Source: Streptomyces lacrimifluminis (lineage in GTDB: Bacteria; Actinomycetota; Actinomycetes; Streptomycetales; Streptomycetaceae). From it: a stretch of DNA of 64,000 nt. Shown piece after piece: positions 26,604 through 34,697 of the stretch. Position 1 is the first letter of the stretch. Each line of letters opens with the position of its first letter. The translations under genes and the position numbers were made by a program. The notes under the pieces were generated by a model. It saw only the letters and a program-made list of their open reading frames with translations. It was not told where the DNA came from and did no database searches. The stretch is from positions 106,420 through 170,419 of the forward strand of contig NZ_BMMU01000021.1 of assembly GCF_014646095.1 (NCBI RefSeq), written 5' to 3'.

Positions 26604-27467
26604 ATGCAGGGCACGGTCGACGGATTCAGCTACGGACTCGTCACTCCGCTGGTGGCCTACCTCATGGCCTGCCTGGGCGGCGCGCTGGGCCTGCGCTGCA
26701 CCACCAGATCGATGCTGGTCGCCCAGTCGTGGCGACCAGGCTGGCTGGCGCTCGGCTCGGCCGCCATCGGCTCCGGCATATGGACCATGCACTTCGTCGC
26801 GATGATGGGGTTCACCGTCAAGGAAACCCCGATCAACTACGACATGTGGCTGACCTTCGCCAGTCTGGGCGTCGCCATCCTCATGGTCGGCGTAGGGATC
26901 TTCATCGTCGGCTATCGGGGCGCGAGCGGCACGGCACTCTTCACCGGGGGCACCATCACGGGCCTCGGTATCGCCTCCATGCACTACCTGGGCATGGCCG
27001 GAATGCGCCTCAACGGGAAGCTGGAGTACAACACCTTCACCGTCTCCGTCTCGGTCGTGATAGCCGTCGTGGCCGCCACCGCCGCCCTGTGGGCGGCCGG
27101 GCAGATCCGCGGCTTCCTGTGGAGCGTGGGCGCCAGTCTCGTGATGGGACTCGCCGTCAGCGGCATGCACTACACGGGTATGGCCGCTCTGAGTGTCCAC
27201 CTCCACACCACGTCCGGGAGTCCTGAGGGAGACTCGCCCGCGGCCCTGCTCGCACCCCTGATGATCGGCCCGCTGGCCTTCCTTCTGCTGGCCGGCGTCG
27301 TCGTGATGTTCGACCCGCTGATGATCATGGGCAAGCCGGGGGGGCGCCCCGCCGACAACAAGCCCGGCATACCGGCCCACCCGGCCGTCCCGCACCCCGG
27401 CCGACGCCCCCCGCCGTCCCGCGACCGGCATGGGCACCGCAGCTCCCGCGCTCCGCAGAACCGGTGA
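26604..27467 (+). CDS. MHYT-domain membrane sensor protein
   Basis: A 287-residue protein with seven predicted transmembrane helices and the MHYT repeat seen three times: M-H-F-V-A-M (about 62), M-H-Y-L-G-M and M-H-Y-T-G-M. The Met/His residues face the outer leaflet and are thought to bind a metal, possibly copper, to sense oxygen, CO or NO. No GGDEF/EAL output domain is attached; the C-terminal 40 residues are a Pro/Arg-rich cytoplasmic tail. The ATG at 26604 follows GGAAGGG. uvrB starts 40 bases downstream from its own promoter. Confidence 0.88.
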   Translation: MQGTVDGFSYGLVTPLVAYLMACLGGALGLRCTTRSMLVAQSWRPGWLALGSAAIGSGIWTMHFVAMMGFTVKETPINYDMWLTFASLGVAILMVGVGIFIVGYRGASGTALFTGGTITGLGIASMHYLGMAGMRLNGKLEYNTFTVSVSVVIAVVAATAALWAAGQIRGFLWSVGASLVMGLAVSGMHYTGMAALSVHLHTTSGSPEGDSPAALLAPLMIGPLAFLLLAGVVVMFDPLMIMGKPGGRPADNKPGIPAHPAVPHPGRRPPPSRDRHGHRSSRAPQNR

Positions 27468-27478
27468 CTCCGGGCCCG

Positions 27479-27501
27479 TTGTCAGTGGGTGGTCGTACGG
27501 T
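27479..27501 (+). promoter_or_regulatory. RecA-NDp/PafBC-type DNA-damage promoter of uvrB
   Basis: TTGTCAGTG (27479-27487), exactly 8 bases, TACGGT (27496-27501), with the ATG of uvrB at 27508. This is a full consensus match, and six bases from the -10 to the ATG predict a leaderless mRNA. Confidence 0.92.
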
Positions 27502-27507
27502 GGATGC

Positions 27508-29643
27508 ATGCGGCCTGTTTCCAAGATCGAACGCACGGTGGCGCCCTTCGAGGTCGTCAGCCCCTATCAGCCGAGCGGCGACCAGCCGGCTGCCATCGCC
27601 GAGCTGGCTCGGCGCATCGAGGCAGGTGAGAAGGACGTCGTGCTCCTCGGCGCGACGGGCACCGGCAAGTCCGCCACCACGGCGTGGATGATCGAGAAGC
27701 TTCAGCGCCCCACACTCGTCATGGCACCGAACAAGACCCTGGCCGCCCAGCTGGCGAACGAGTTCCGGGAACTCCTCCCGAACAACGCCGTCGAGTACTT
27801 CGTCTCGTACTACGACTACTACCAGCCCGAGGCGTACGTCCCTCAGTCGGACACCTACATCGAGAAGGACTCCTCGATCAACGAGGAGGTCGAACGCCTG
27901 CGCCACTCCGCGACGAACTCGCTGCTCACCCGGCGGGACGTCATCGTGGTCGCCTCCGTGTCCTGTATCTACGGCCTCGGTACCCCGCAGGAGTACGTGG
28001 ACCGGATGGTCCCCCTCAAGGTCGGCGAGGAGATCGACCGGGACCAGCTGCTGCGCCGCTTCGTCGACATCCAGTACACGCGCAACGACCTGGCCTTCAC
28101 CCGCGGCACGTTCCGCGTGCGCGGCGACACCATCGAGATCTTCCCGGTGTACGAGGAACTGGCCGTCCGGATCGAGATGTTCGGCGACGAGATCGAGGCA
28201 CTCTCCACCCTCCACCCGCTCACCGGCGAGATCATCAGCGAAGACCAGCACATGTACGTCTTCCCGGCCACCCACTACGTGGCAGGACCGGAGCGCATGG
28301 CGCGGGCCGTCAACGACATCGAGAAGGAACTCGGCGAGCGTCTCGCCGAACTGGAGAAGCAGAACAAGCTCCTGGAGGCCCAGCGCCTGAGGATGCGGAC
28401 GACGTACGACCTGGAGATGCTCCGCCAGATCGGCTCCTGTTCCGGAGTCGAGAACTACTCGATGCACTTCGACGGCCGTCTCCCCGGCTCCCCGCCGAAC
28501 ACCCTGATCGACTACTTCCCGGACGACTTCCTGCTCGTCATCGACGAGTCGCACAACACGGTCCCGCAGATCGGTGCCATGTACGAGGGTGACGCGTCCC
28601 GCAAGCGCACGCTCGTCGACCACGGCTTCCGGCTGCCCTCCGCGCTGGACAACCGCCCGCTGAAGTGGGAGGAGTTCCAGAAGCGCATCGGACAGACCGT
28701 CTACCTGTCGGCCACCCCCGGCAAGTACGAGCTGTCCCGTGGCGACGGCTACGTCGAGCAGATCATCCGCCCCACCGGCCTCATCGACCCCGAGGTCGTC
28801 GTCAAGCCCACCGAGGGCCAGATCGACGACCTGGTGCACGAGATCCGCACGCGGGCCGAGAAGGACGAGCGTGTCCTGGTCACCACGCTCACCAAGAAGA
28901 TGGCCGAGGACCTCACCGACTACTTCCTGGAACTCGGCATCCAGGTCCGCTATCTGCACAGTGACGTCGACACCCTGCGCCGGATCGAGCTGCTGCGCGA
29001 ACTGCGCGCCGGCGAGTTCGACGTCCTGGTCGGCATCAACCTCCTCCGGGAGGGCCTCGACCTCCCCGAGGTGTCCCTGGTGTCGATCCTCGACGCCGAC
29101 AAGCAGGGCTTCCTGCGCTCCGGCACCTCCCTGATCCAGACCATCGGCCGCGCGGCGCGCAATGTGTCCGGCCAGGTCCACATGTACGCGGACAGGATCA
29201 CCCCGGCGATGGAGAAGGCCATCGACGAGACCAACCGCCGCCGGGAGAAGCAGGTCGCGTACAACAAGGAGAGGGGCATCGACCCGCAGCCGCTCCGCAA
29301 GAAGATCAACGACATCGTCGCGCAGATCGCCCGCGAGGACGTCGACACGGAACAGCTCCTCGGCTCGGGTTACCGCAAGTCGAAGGACGGCAAGGCGGCC
29401 AAGGCCCCGGTGCCCGCGCTCGGCAAGGCGGGCAAGGGAGCCCGAGCCGGGAAGGGCAAGGCCGGGGAGACGGTGCCGACGGACCGCCCCGCGGCCGAAC
29501 TCGCCGACCAGATCGAGGAGATGACGGCACGGATGCGTGCCGCCGCGGCCGACCTGCAGTTCGAGGTCGCTGCCCGGTTGCGCGACGAGGTGTCGGAGAT
29601 GAAGAAGGAACTGCGGCAGATGAAGGAGGCGGGCATCGCCTGA
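27508..29643 (+). CDS. uvrB: UvrABC system protein B
   Basis: A 711-residue helicase-fold damage-verification subunit. Walker A is GATGTGKSATT near residue 45, the beta-hairpin that probes the damaged strand is in YYDYYQPEAYVP, the DEAD-like box is LLVIDESHN, and helicase motifs V/VI are in GINLLREGLDLPEVS and TIGRAARN. The UVR motif that binds UvrC is at the C-terminus (IEEMTARMRAAAADLQFEVA). A basic Lys/Gly/Ala linker (about 630-665) precedes it. UvrA loads it on damage, and UvrC then cuts; both are in this window. Confidence 0.97.
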   Translation: MRPVSKIERTVAPFEVVSPYQPSGDQPAAIAELARRIEAGEKDVVLLGATGTGKSATTAWMIEKLQRPTLVMAPNKTLAAQLANEFRELLPNNAVEYFVSYYDYYQPEAYVPQSDTYIEKDSSINEEVERLRHSATNSLLTRRDVIVVASVSCIYGLGTPQEYVDRMVPLKVGEEIDRDQLLRRFVDIQYTRNDLAFTRGTFRVRGDTIEIFPVYEELAVRIEMFGDEIEALSTLHPLTGEIISEDQHMYVFPATHYVAGPERMARAVNDIEKELGERLAELEKQNKLLEAQRLRMRTTYDLEMLRQIGSCSGVENYSMHFDGRLPGSPPNTLIDYFPDDFLLVIDESHNTVPQIGAMYEGDASRKRTLVDHGFRLPSALDNRPLKWEEFQKRIGQTVYLSATPGKYELSRGDGYVEQIIRPTGLIDPEVVVKPTEGQIDDLVHEIRTRAEKDERVLVTTLTKKMAEDLTDYFLELGIQVRYLHSDVDTLRRIELLRELRAGEFDVLVGINLLREGLDLPEVSLVSILDADKQGFLRSGTSLIQTIGRAARNVSGQVHMYADRITPAMEKAIDETNRRREKQVAYNKERGIDPQPLRKKINDIVAQIAREDVDTEQLLGSGYRKSKDGKAAKAPVPALGKAGKGARAGKGKAGETVPTDRPAAELADQIEEMTARMRAAAADLQFEVAARLRDEVSEMKKELRQMKEAGIA

Positions 29644-29660
29644 CTGCCGCACGGGCAGGC

Positions 29661-29693
29661 GGGGTGCCGTCCGTCGCACCGGACGGGCAGCCC
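29661..29693 (+). terminator. Probable terminator after uvrB
   Basis: Imperfect hairpin with GCCGTCCG on the left and CGGACGGGC on the right (one bulge), 18 bases after the uvrB stop and before the TerD promoter. Confidence 0.4.
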
Positions 29694-29766
29694 GACAGGT
29701 GTCCGTGAGCTGCGTCGTACTCGCAGTGTTGCAACACCGACACAAAGTGCGCCCGAGGCTTCGGCA

Positions 29767-29789
29767 CTGTCAGTGCCCCTGCGTAGGGT
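29767..29789 (+). promoter_or_regulatory. RecA-NDp/PafBC-type promoter of the TerD gene
   Basis: CTGTCAGTG (29767-29775), exactly 8 bases, TAGGGT (29784-29789). Only the first base of the box differs from TTGTCRGTG. The expected start lies about 50 bases before the TerD gene. Confidence 0.75.
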
Positions 29790-29845
29790 TCAGGTCATCC
29801 GCGGACCCCGCGGAAACAGGGGACGGCTCGAGAGGGGAACAGCGC

Positions 29846-30457
29846 GTGGTGGACGTATCCAAGGGTGGAACGCCCAGTGGCAGCGTCAATCTGACCAAGG
29901 GTCAGGCCATCAACCTGCAGAAGAACGACGGGGGCACGCTGACCGCGGTGCGCATGGGCCTCGGCTGGCAGGCGGCTCCCCGGCGTGGCCTGTTCGGCTC
30001 GCGTACGCGGGAGATCGACCTCGACGCCTCTGCCGTGTTGTTCGCCGACAAGCAGCCCGTCGACGTCGTGTTCTTCCGGCATCTGGTGAGCGACGACGGC
30101 TCCGTACGGCACACCGGGGACAACCTGGTCGGCGGTGTCGGCCAGGGTGGTGACGACGAGGCGATCCTCGTCGACCTGCCGCGTGTGCCGGTCCACATCG
30201 ACCAGATCGTCTTCACCGTGAACTCCTTCACGGGCCAGACCTTCCAGGAGGTGCAGAACGCGTTCTGCCGTCTGGTCGACGAGACCAACGGTGATGAACT
30301 CGCCCGCTACACACTGGACGGTGGCGGTCAGTACACGGCCCAGATCATGGCGAAGGTGCACCGTGCGGGCACGGGCTGGCAGATGACCGCCCTGGGCACG
30401 CCCACCAACGGCCGCACCTTCCAGGACCTGATGCCGGCGATCCTGCCGCACCTGTAG
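29846..30457 (+). CDS. terD: TerD-family (tellurium resistance/stress) protein
   Basis: A 203-residue single TerD domain: VNLTKGQAINLQKNDG at the start, then MGLGWQAAP, EIDLDASAVLFADK, DDEAILVDLPRVPVHIDQIVFTVN and an ARYTLD end region. The scattered acidic residues are those that bind Ca2+ in known TerD structures. The start is one of two adjacent GTGs (29846 or 29849) behind GAGGGG. It stands just after uvrB and carries its own DNA-damage-type promoter, heading the Ter cluster. The usual annotation is tellurite resistance; a general stress role is likelier. Confidence 0.9.
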   Translation: MVDVSKGGTPSGSVNLTKGQAINLQKNDGGTLTAVRMGLGWQAAPRRGLFGSRTREIDLDASAVLFADKQPVDVVFFRHLVSDDGSVRHTGDNLVGGVGQGGDDEAILVDLPRVPVHIDQIVFTVNSFTGQTFQEVQNAFCRLVDETNGDELARYTLDGGGQYTAQIMAKVHRAGTGWQMTALGTPTNGRTFQDLMPAILPHL

Positions 30458-30521
30458 CCGGGCCCGGGCTGCCCAGGGAACAGCCCAGGGAACAAGAGAA
30501 CGACACGGGGGGACGAAGGCG

Positions 30522-32627
30522 ATGACGGCCGAGCTGGTCCGGGGGCAGAACCATCCGCTCTCCCAAGTCCGCCTCGAAGTGCGGATCTCGGCCGGTGCGC
30601 CGATCGTGGCCGGAGCCACGATCGGCGACGAGCAGGGCCAGGTCCTCGGCGTCGAGTGGGTGGCTCACCCCGGGGCTCCCACGCTCCCCGGCCTGGAGGT
30701 CTCCAAGCAGGCGGCGGCCGACCACCGGCTCGCCGTCGACCTGGGTGCCATGCCGGAGGCGGTGCACCGGGTCAGCGTGCTGCTCGCCCTGCCGTCCGGG
30801 GTGGGCGGTCCGGTCCGCTTCGGCGCCGTCGCAGCACCCTTCGTCGCCGTCACCGGCCTCGACGGCACCGAGGTCGCCAGTTACACGATCACGGGCCTGG
30901 AGGCCGAGTCGGCCGTGATCGCTGTGGAGCTCTACCGCAGACAGGACGCCTGGAAGGTGCGCGCCATCGGCCAGGGATACTCCGGCGGCCTCGCCGAACT
31001 CCTCACCGACCAGGGACTCTCAGAGGCCCGCCACCTCGCGGACACCATCGACGAGGCGGTGTCCCGGGCACACTCCCGCTCGGTGGCACCCCCGCCACCC
31101 CGTGCGCTGGACGGCGACCGCACCCGCCGGACCGCATCGCCCGCACCCGCGCAATCCGCGGCTCCGTACGCGGCCCAAGGACCGCAGGACACCCAGAGTT
31201 CCGGCGCACCGGAGCAAGCCGGCCCGTTGGTTCAGGGCGGCCAGGGCGCTGCCTCCGCGCAGCCTTCGCCGCCGTACGGAGCACAGGACCCGCAGAACAC
31301 CCCGACGCAGGCAGGTCAACCGGACGGTTCGGCTCCGGCGGGCCACTGTGGGGGAGCGGCGCAGGCAGACCCTTCCGCCACCCCGCAGCCGTCCGCCCCC
31401 GCCGCCGGAGCACCGATCGACTACAGCCACCCCCGCCGCCGTACGGCCGCTCCGTCACCGGCCCCGCAGGCCGCGCCCCCGGCCGGGCCGGGACAGGCGG
31501 CGCGGCCGGTCGCCGGTGACGCCGGCGGGTGGTCCATGGACGAGCGGCTCTACAACCAGGTCTGGGGCATGTTCGAGGACCTGGCGCGCTCTGTCGCCGC
31601 GTACCGCAGTGCCGTGGACTTCGCCGACTCGCGCCTTGAAAAGGAGATCGACAAGGCGCTGGCCGATCCCCGCAGCCGGGTCGGCCGGGGCGACGCCGCC
31701 CGGGAAGCGGCCCGCGCCAAGCACGCCGAACTCGTGGACCAGGCGCGCGCCGCCCTCGACCGCGATCTCTCCCAGCTCACCGCCGAGGCCGAGGTCGTCG
31801 AGCCCGCGCTGCCCCTGCCGTACGCGCGCTGGGACAACCCTGTCTGGCACGGCTACCGGGTACCGATGGAGATGCCCATGGCGCTGCGGCTGGGCGACCT
31901 GCGGCTGCCCGAGAGCGCCGAGCTGAGCATCCCGATGCTCGTCCGGCTGCCGTTGGAGCGCGGCCTGTGGATCGACAGCGGCGGTGAGTCCCTCGACGGC
32001 TCGCTCCTCGACTCCGACGAACTGCGCCGACTTGCCATGGACGCGGCGGTCACGCACGCCGCCCGGCTGCTCGCTGTCCATCCGGCGGGCGAATTCACGG
32101 TGCACGTCGTCGACCCGGCGGGTTCGGCCGCCTCGGCTCTCGCGCCGCTGGTCCGGACGGGTGTTCTCGCGGGTCCGCCCGCCGCCGGAGCCGCCGGTGT
32201 CGCGGACATCCTGGGCCGGTTGACCCAGCGCGTCGACCTCGTGCAGATGGCGGTGCGTGGAGGCGCGGCCGACTCGCTGCCGCCCGACCTCGACACCGCT
32301 CAGCAGCTGTTGCTCGTCAATGACTTCCCGCACGGCTTCGACGACCGGGCGGTGACCCAGCTGCGCTATCTCGCGGACGAGGGGCCGGCCGTCGGCGTCC
32401 ATCTGATGATGGTCGCGGACCGCGAGGACGCAGCCGCCTACGGGCCGTTGCTGGACCCGCTCTGGCGTTCGCTCATGCGACTCACTCCGGTGCCCGACGA
32501 CCACCTTGCCGACCCGTGGGTCGGCCATGCGTGGACGTACGAGCCGTCGGTCGTCCCGCGCGGCAGCCAGGTGCTCCAGCAGGTGCTCAGCCAGGTCGCG
32601 GCGGCCCGCCGCTCGGGGAACCGCTGA
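30522..32627 (+). CDS. Large TerD-fusion protein (TerD, Pro/Gln/Ala linker, FtsK/SpoIIIE-like domain)
   Basis: A 701-residue multidomain protein. Residues 1-185 are a TerD domain, 190-335 a disordered Pro/Ala/Gln linker with repeated QGPQD, QDPQN and SAPAxG elements, and 345-700 a helical region followed by an alpha/beta domain. The last part (LLLVNDFPHGFDDRAVTQLRY, then GVHLMMVADRED) resembles the section around and after Walker B in FtsK/SpoIIIE-type ATPases, but I find no Walker A, so it is probably a non-hydrolysing scaffold. It lies 64 bases after terD with the GGGG-rich ribosome-binding site typical here, and is likely cotranscribed with it. Confidence 0.75.
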   Translation: MTAELVRGQNHPLSQVRLEVRISAGAPIVAGATIGDEQGQVLGVEWVAHPGAPTLPGLEVSKQAAADHRLAVDLGAMPEAVHRVSVLLALPSGVGGPVRFGAVAAPFVAVTGLDGTEVASYTITGLEAESAVIAVELYRRQDAWKVRAIGQGYSGGLAELLTDQGLSEARHLADTIDEAVSRAHSRSVAPPPPRALDGDRTRRTASPAPAQSAAPYAAQGPQDTQSSGAPEQAGPLVQGGQGAASAQPSPPYGAQDPQNTPTQAGQPDGSAPAGHCGGAAQADPSATPQPSAPAAGAPIDYSHPRRRTAAPSPAPQAAPPAGPGQAARPVAGDAGGWSMDERLYNQVWGMFEDLARSVAAYRSAVDFADSRLEKEIDKALADPRSRVGRGDAAREAARAKHAELVDQARAALDRDLSQLTAEAEVVEPALPLPYARWDNPVWHGYRVPMEMPMALRLGDLRLPESAELSIPMLVRLPLERGLWIDSGGESLDGSLLDSDELRRLAMDAAVTHAARLLAVHPAGEFTVHVVDPAGSAASALAPLVRTGVLAGPPAAGAAGVADILGRLTQRVDLVQMAVRGGAADSLPPDLDTAQQLLLVNDFPHGFDDRAVTQLRYLADEGPAVGVHLMMVADREDAAAYGPLLDPLWRSLMRLTPVPDDHLADPWVGHAWTYEPSVVPRGSQVLQQVLSQVAAARRSGNR

Positions 32628-32737
32628 CGCGCCCAGGCACTTCACCAAGGATCCGTAAAGCCATCTGACCTGCGGACTTTGATTCTCTTTTACTGATTTC
32701 TTTACCTTCCCTTGGTGATTGGGGTACTGTTTTCCCT

Positions 32738-32872
32738 AACGGAGGGGAGTACTCCCTACCTGCTGCGGCGTACCCGTCAATACGGATCGATCCAGATCCC
32801 GGGGCGTCGGCCCGCAGGCATCCGGGCGCGTGAAGGAGCCCGACTGTCGCGGGTGGAAGAGACCTCCGGTAG
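32738..32872 (+). promoter_or_regulatory. yybP-ykoY family (Mn2+-sensing) riboswitch
   Basis: The 287-base leader before terC has the conserved pieces of the yybP-ykoY aptamer in order: GGGGAGTA near 32745, CGTCAATACGGA near 32775, and GGAAGAGACCTCCGG at 32855-32869. These form the two metal-sensing loops that dock around Mn2+. ykoY itself is a TerC-family gene. Just upstream is an unusually A/T-rich stretch (32657-32730) with TTTACC, 18 bases, TACTGT as likely promoter, which would start transcription at the aptamer edge. The remaining 40 bases up to GTG 32914 include the ribosome-binding site GGAGG, pointing to translational control. Confidence 0.8.
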
Positions 32873-32913
32873 CGACGACGCTGCAATTTGCCGTTACTAC
32901 TGCCGGAGGCGCA

Positions 32914-33915
32914 GTGAATGTTTCCGTGACCCTGTGGGTCCTGACCATCGTGGGTCTCGCCGCTCTGATCGCGGTGGACTTCTTCATCGGGCGCAAGCCC
33001 CACGACGTATCGATCAAGGAAGCCGGAATCTGGACGGTTGTCTGGATAGCCCTGGCCGGGTTCTTCGGCCTGGGGCTGCTCGTCTTCGGCGGCGGTGAGC
33101 CCGCCGGTGAGTTCTTCGCGGGCTTCATCACCGAGAAGTCGTTGAGCGTCGACAACCTCTTCGTCTTCGTCCTGATCATGGCGAAGTTCGCGGTGCCTTC
33201 GCAGTACCAGCAGCGGGTGCTCCTCGTCGGTGTCCTCATAGCGCTCGTCCTGCGGGCGATATTCATCGCCGCCGGCGCCGCGATCCTCGCGAGCTTCGCG
33301 TGGGTGTTCTACATCTTCGGTGCCTTCCTCATCTGGACCGCCTGGAAGCTGATCCAGGAGGCCCGCGCGGACGACGAGGACGAGGAGTTCGAGGAGAACA
33401 AGCTGCTCAAGGCTGCCGAGAAGCGGTTCGGTGTGGCCGACCGGTACCACGGCACCAAGCTGTGGATCGAGGAGAACGGCAAGCGGATCATGACGCCGAT
33501 GCTGGTCGTGATGCTCGCGATCGGTACCACGGACGTCCTGTTCGCCCTCGACTCGATCCCGGCGATCTTCGGCCTGACCCAGGACCCGTACATCGTCTTC
33601 ACCGCCAACGCCTTCGCCCTGATGGGACTGCGCCAGCTGTACTTCCTCATCGGCGGCCTGCTGAGGAAGCTGGTCCACCTCTCGTACGGTCTGTCGGTCA
33701 TCCTCGGCTTCATCGGCGTCAAGCTGGTGCTGCACGCCCTGCACGAGTCGGGCGTCCACGTACCGGAGATCTCCATACCGGTCTCCCTCGGAGTGATCTG
33801 CGGGGTCCTGGTGATCACCACTGTCACCAGCCTGATCGCCTCCAGGAAGCAGGAAGCGGCCGAGGCGGCGCAGAAGGAGAGCGAAGGCGCTCCGAAGGAC
33901 AGCATCGGCGCCTGA
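32914..33915 (+). CDS. TerC-family integral membrane protein (probable Mn2+ exporter)
   Basis: A 333-residue protein with eight or nine transmembrane helices and both TerC hallmark motifs: SVDNLFVFVLIM in the first half and GTTDVLFALDSIPAIFGLT in the second, each with a membrane-embedded Asp. A cytoplasmic acidic loop (ARADDEDEEFEENK) separates the halves. TerC/Alx proteins export Mn2+ or act in metal loading of exported proteins. The GTG at 32914 follows CCGGAGGC. The upstream yybP-ykoY riboswitch fits a role in Mn2+ efflux. Confidence 0.92.
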   Translation: MNVSVTLWVLTIVGLAALIAVDFFIGRKPHDVSIKEAGIWTVVWIALAGFFGLGLLVFGGGEPAGEFFAGFITEKSLSVDNLFVFVLIMAKFAVPSQYQQRVLLVGVLIALVLRAIFIAAGAAILASFAWVFYIFGAFLIWTAWKLIQEARADDEDEEFEENKLLKAAEKRFGVADRYHGTKLWIEENGKRIMTPMLVVMLAIGTTDVLFALDSIPAIFGLTQDPYIVFTANAFALMGLRQLYFLIGGLLRKLVHLSYGLSVILGFIGVKLVLHALHESGVHVPEISIPVSLGVICGVLVITTVTSLIASRKQEAAEAAQKESEGAPKDSIGA

Positions 33916-34042
33916 CCACGTCGAACGTAGGAGCATCCACCACAGGGAGCGGGGCACGGCGAATTGCCGAGCACCGTTCCCGGTGCTTCGTTGGGTGGTG
34001 AGCGTCCCTTACCCGGGGGCGCCACGGCCGGGTGGAGGCATC

Positions 34043-34357
34043 GTGGACACAGCGACGAAGTTCGTTCAGATCATCGACATCGAGACCGACCGGATGGAGG
34101 AGATGCGGGCGTTGGTCCAAGAGACCGACAAGCGCCTCGCAGGCCGTGCCGGCGGCCCCACGCACCGCCTCGTTCTCCAGGACAGGAACCAGCCCAACAG
34201 GTTCCTGGTGATGATCGAGTTCGACTCGTACGACGAGGCCATGCGCAACAGCGACGACCCCCAGACGACCAGGATGGCGGAGCAACTGGCCTCGATGTGT
34301 ACGAGGCCGCCGTCCTTCACCGACTGCGACGTACGGGAGACGACCGAGCGGAAGTAG
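34043..34357 (+). CDS. Small ferredoxin-fold (ABM-like) protein
   Basis: A 104-residue protein with a beta-alpha-beta-beta-alpha-beta pattern like dimeric antibiotic-biosynthesis-monooxygenase-type domains: KFVQIIDIETDRMEEMRALV, then NRFLVMIEFDSYDEAM and a TRMAEQLASM helix. No catalytic residues can be named. GTG 34043 has a good GGTGGAGG ribosome-binding site. It lies between terC and chaA in the same direction. Confidence 0.65.
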   Translation: MDTATKFVQIIDIETDRMEEMRALVQETDKRLAGRAGGPTHRLVLQDRNQPNRFLVMIEFDSYDEAMRNSDDPQTTRMAEQLASMCTRPPSFTDCDVRETTERK

Positions 34358-34697
34358 CGGCGGCAGGCCACCGAGCGGACCCCGCGGCGCGTGAGCGCCG
34401 GGCCTCGACCGGCGGAGGCGCCGCGAGGCTCCGCAGTGGCCAGTCGGGGGAACCGAGCGGCCGTGGGGCTTCGGGCCCCGTCCCCCGTCGTCCGGGGGGG
34501 GGAGGGGGGAAGGCCGGTGCGAGGGCACGGGGCTCGGGGCACGGGGGAACATGCGCCCGGTATTTCGGGGCACCAGGTCGAAGCCTACGCAGATCGTGTG
34601 GAGCAGTGTGGAGGACCGTCAGTGGGACCGGCGTGAGCAGACGTGCGCGGATCGGTGTGCGCATGCGCGGCCCGTGTCCGTCTGTGAGGATCGCTGA
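34358..34697 (+). other. Intergenic, G-rich, with G-run and small hairpin
   Basis: 340 bases with no credible gene. It has a GGGGC-TTCGG-GCCCC hairpin (34465-34479, possible terminator) and a G9-A-G6 run (34494-34509) that could form a quadruplex or be a slippery tract. I see no clear -10/-35 for chaA. Confidence 0.5.

Noticed and set aside
27325..29745. An 806-codon open frame antisense to uvrB
   Set aside because: Shadow of high G/C third-codon positions in uvrB; its product is low-complexity Asp/Val/Arg and has no family resemblance.
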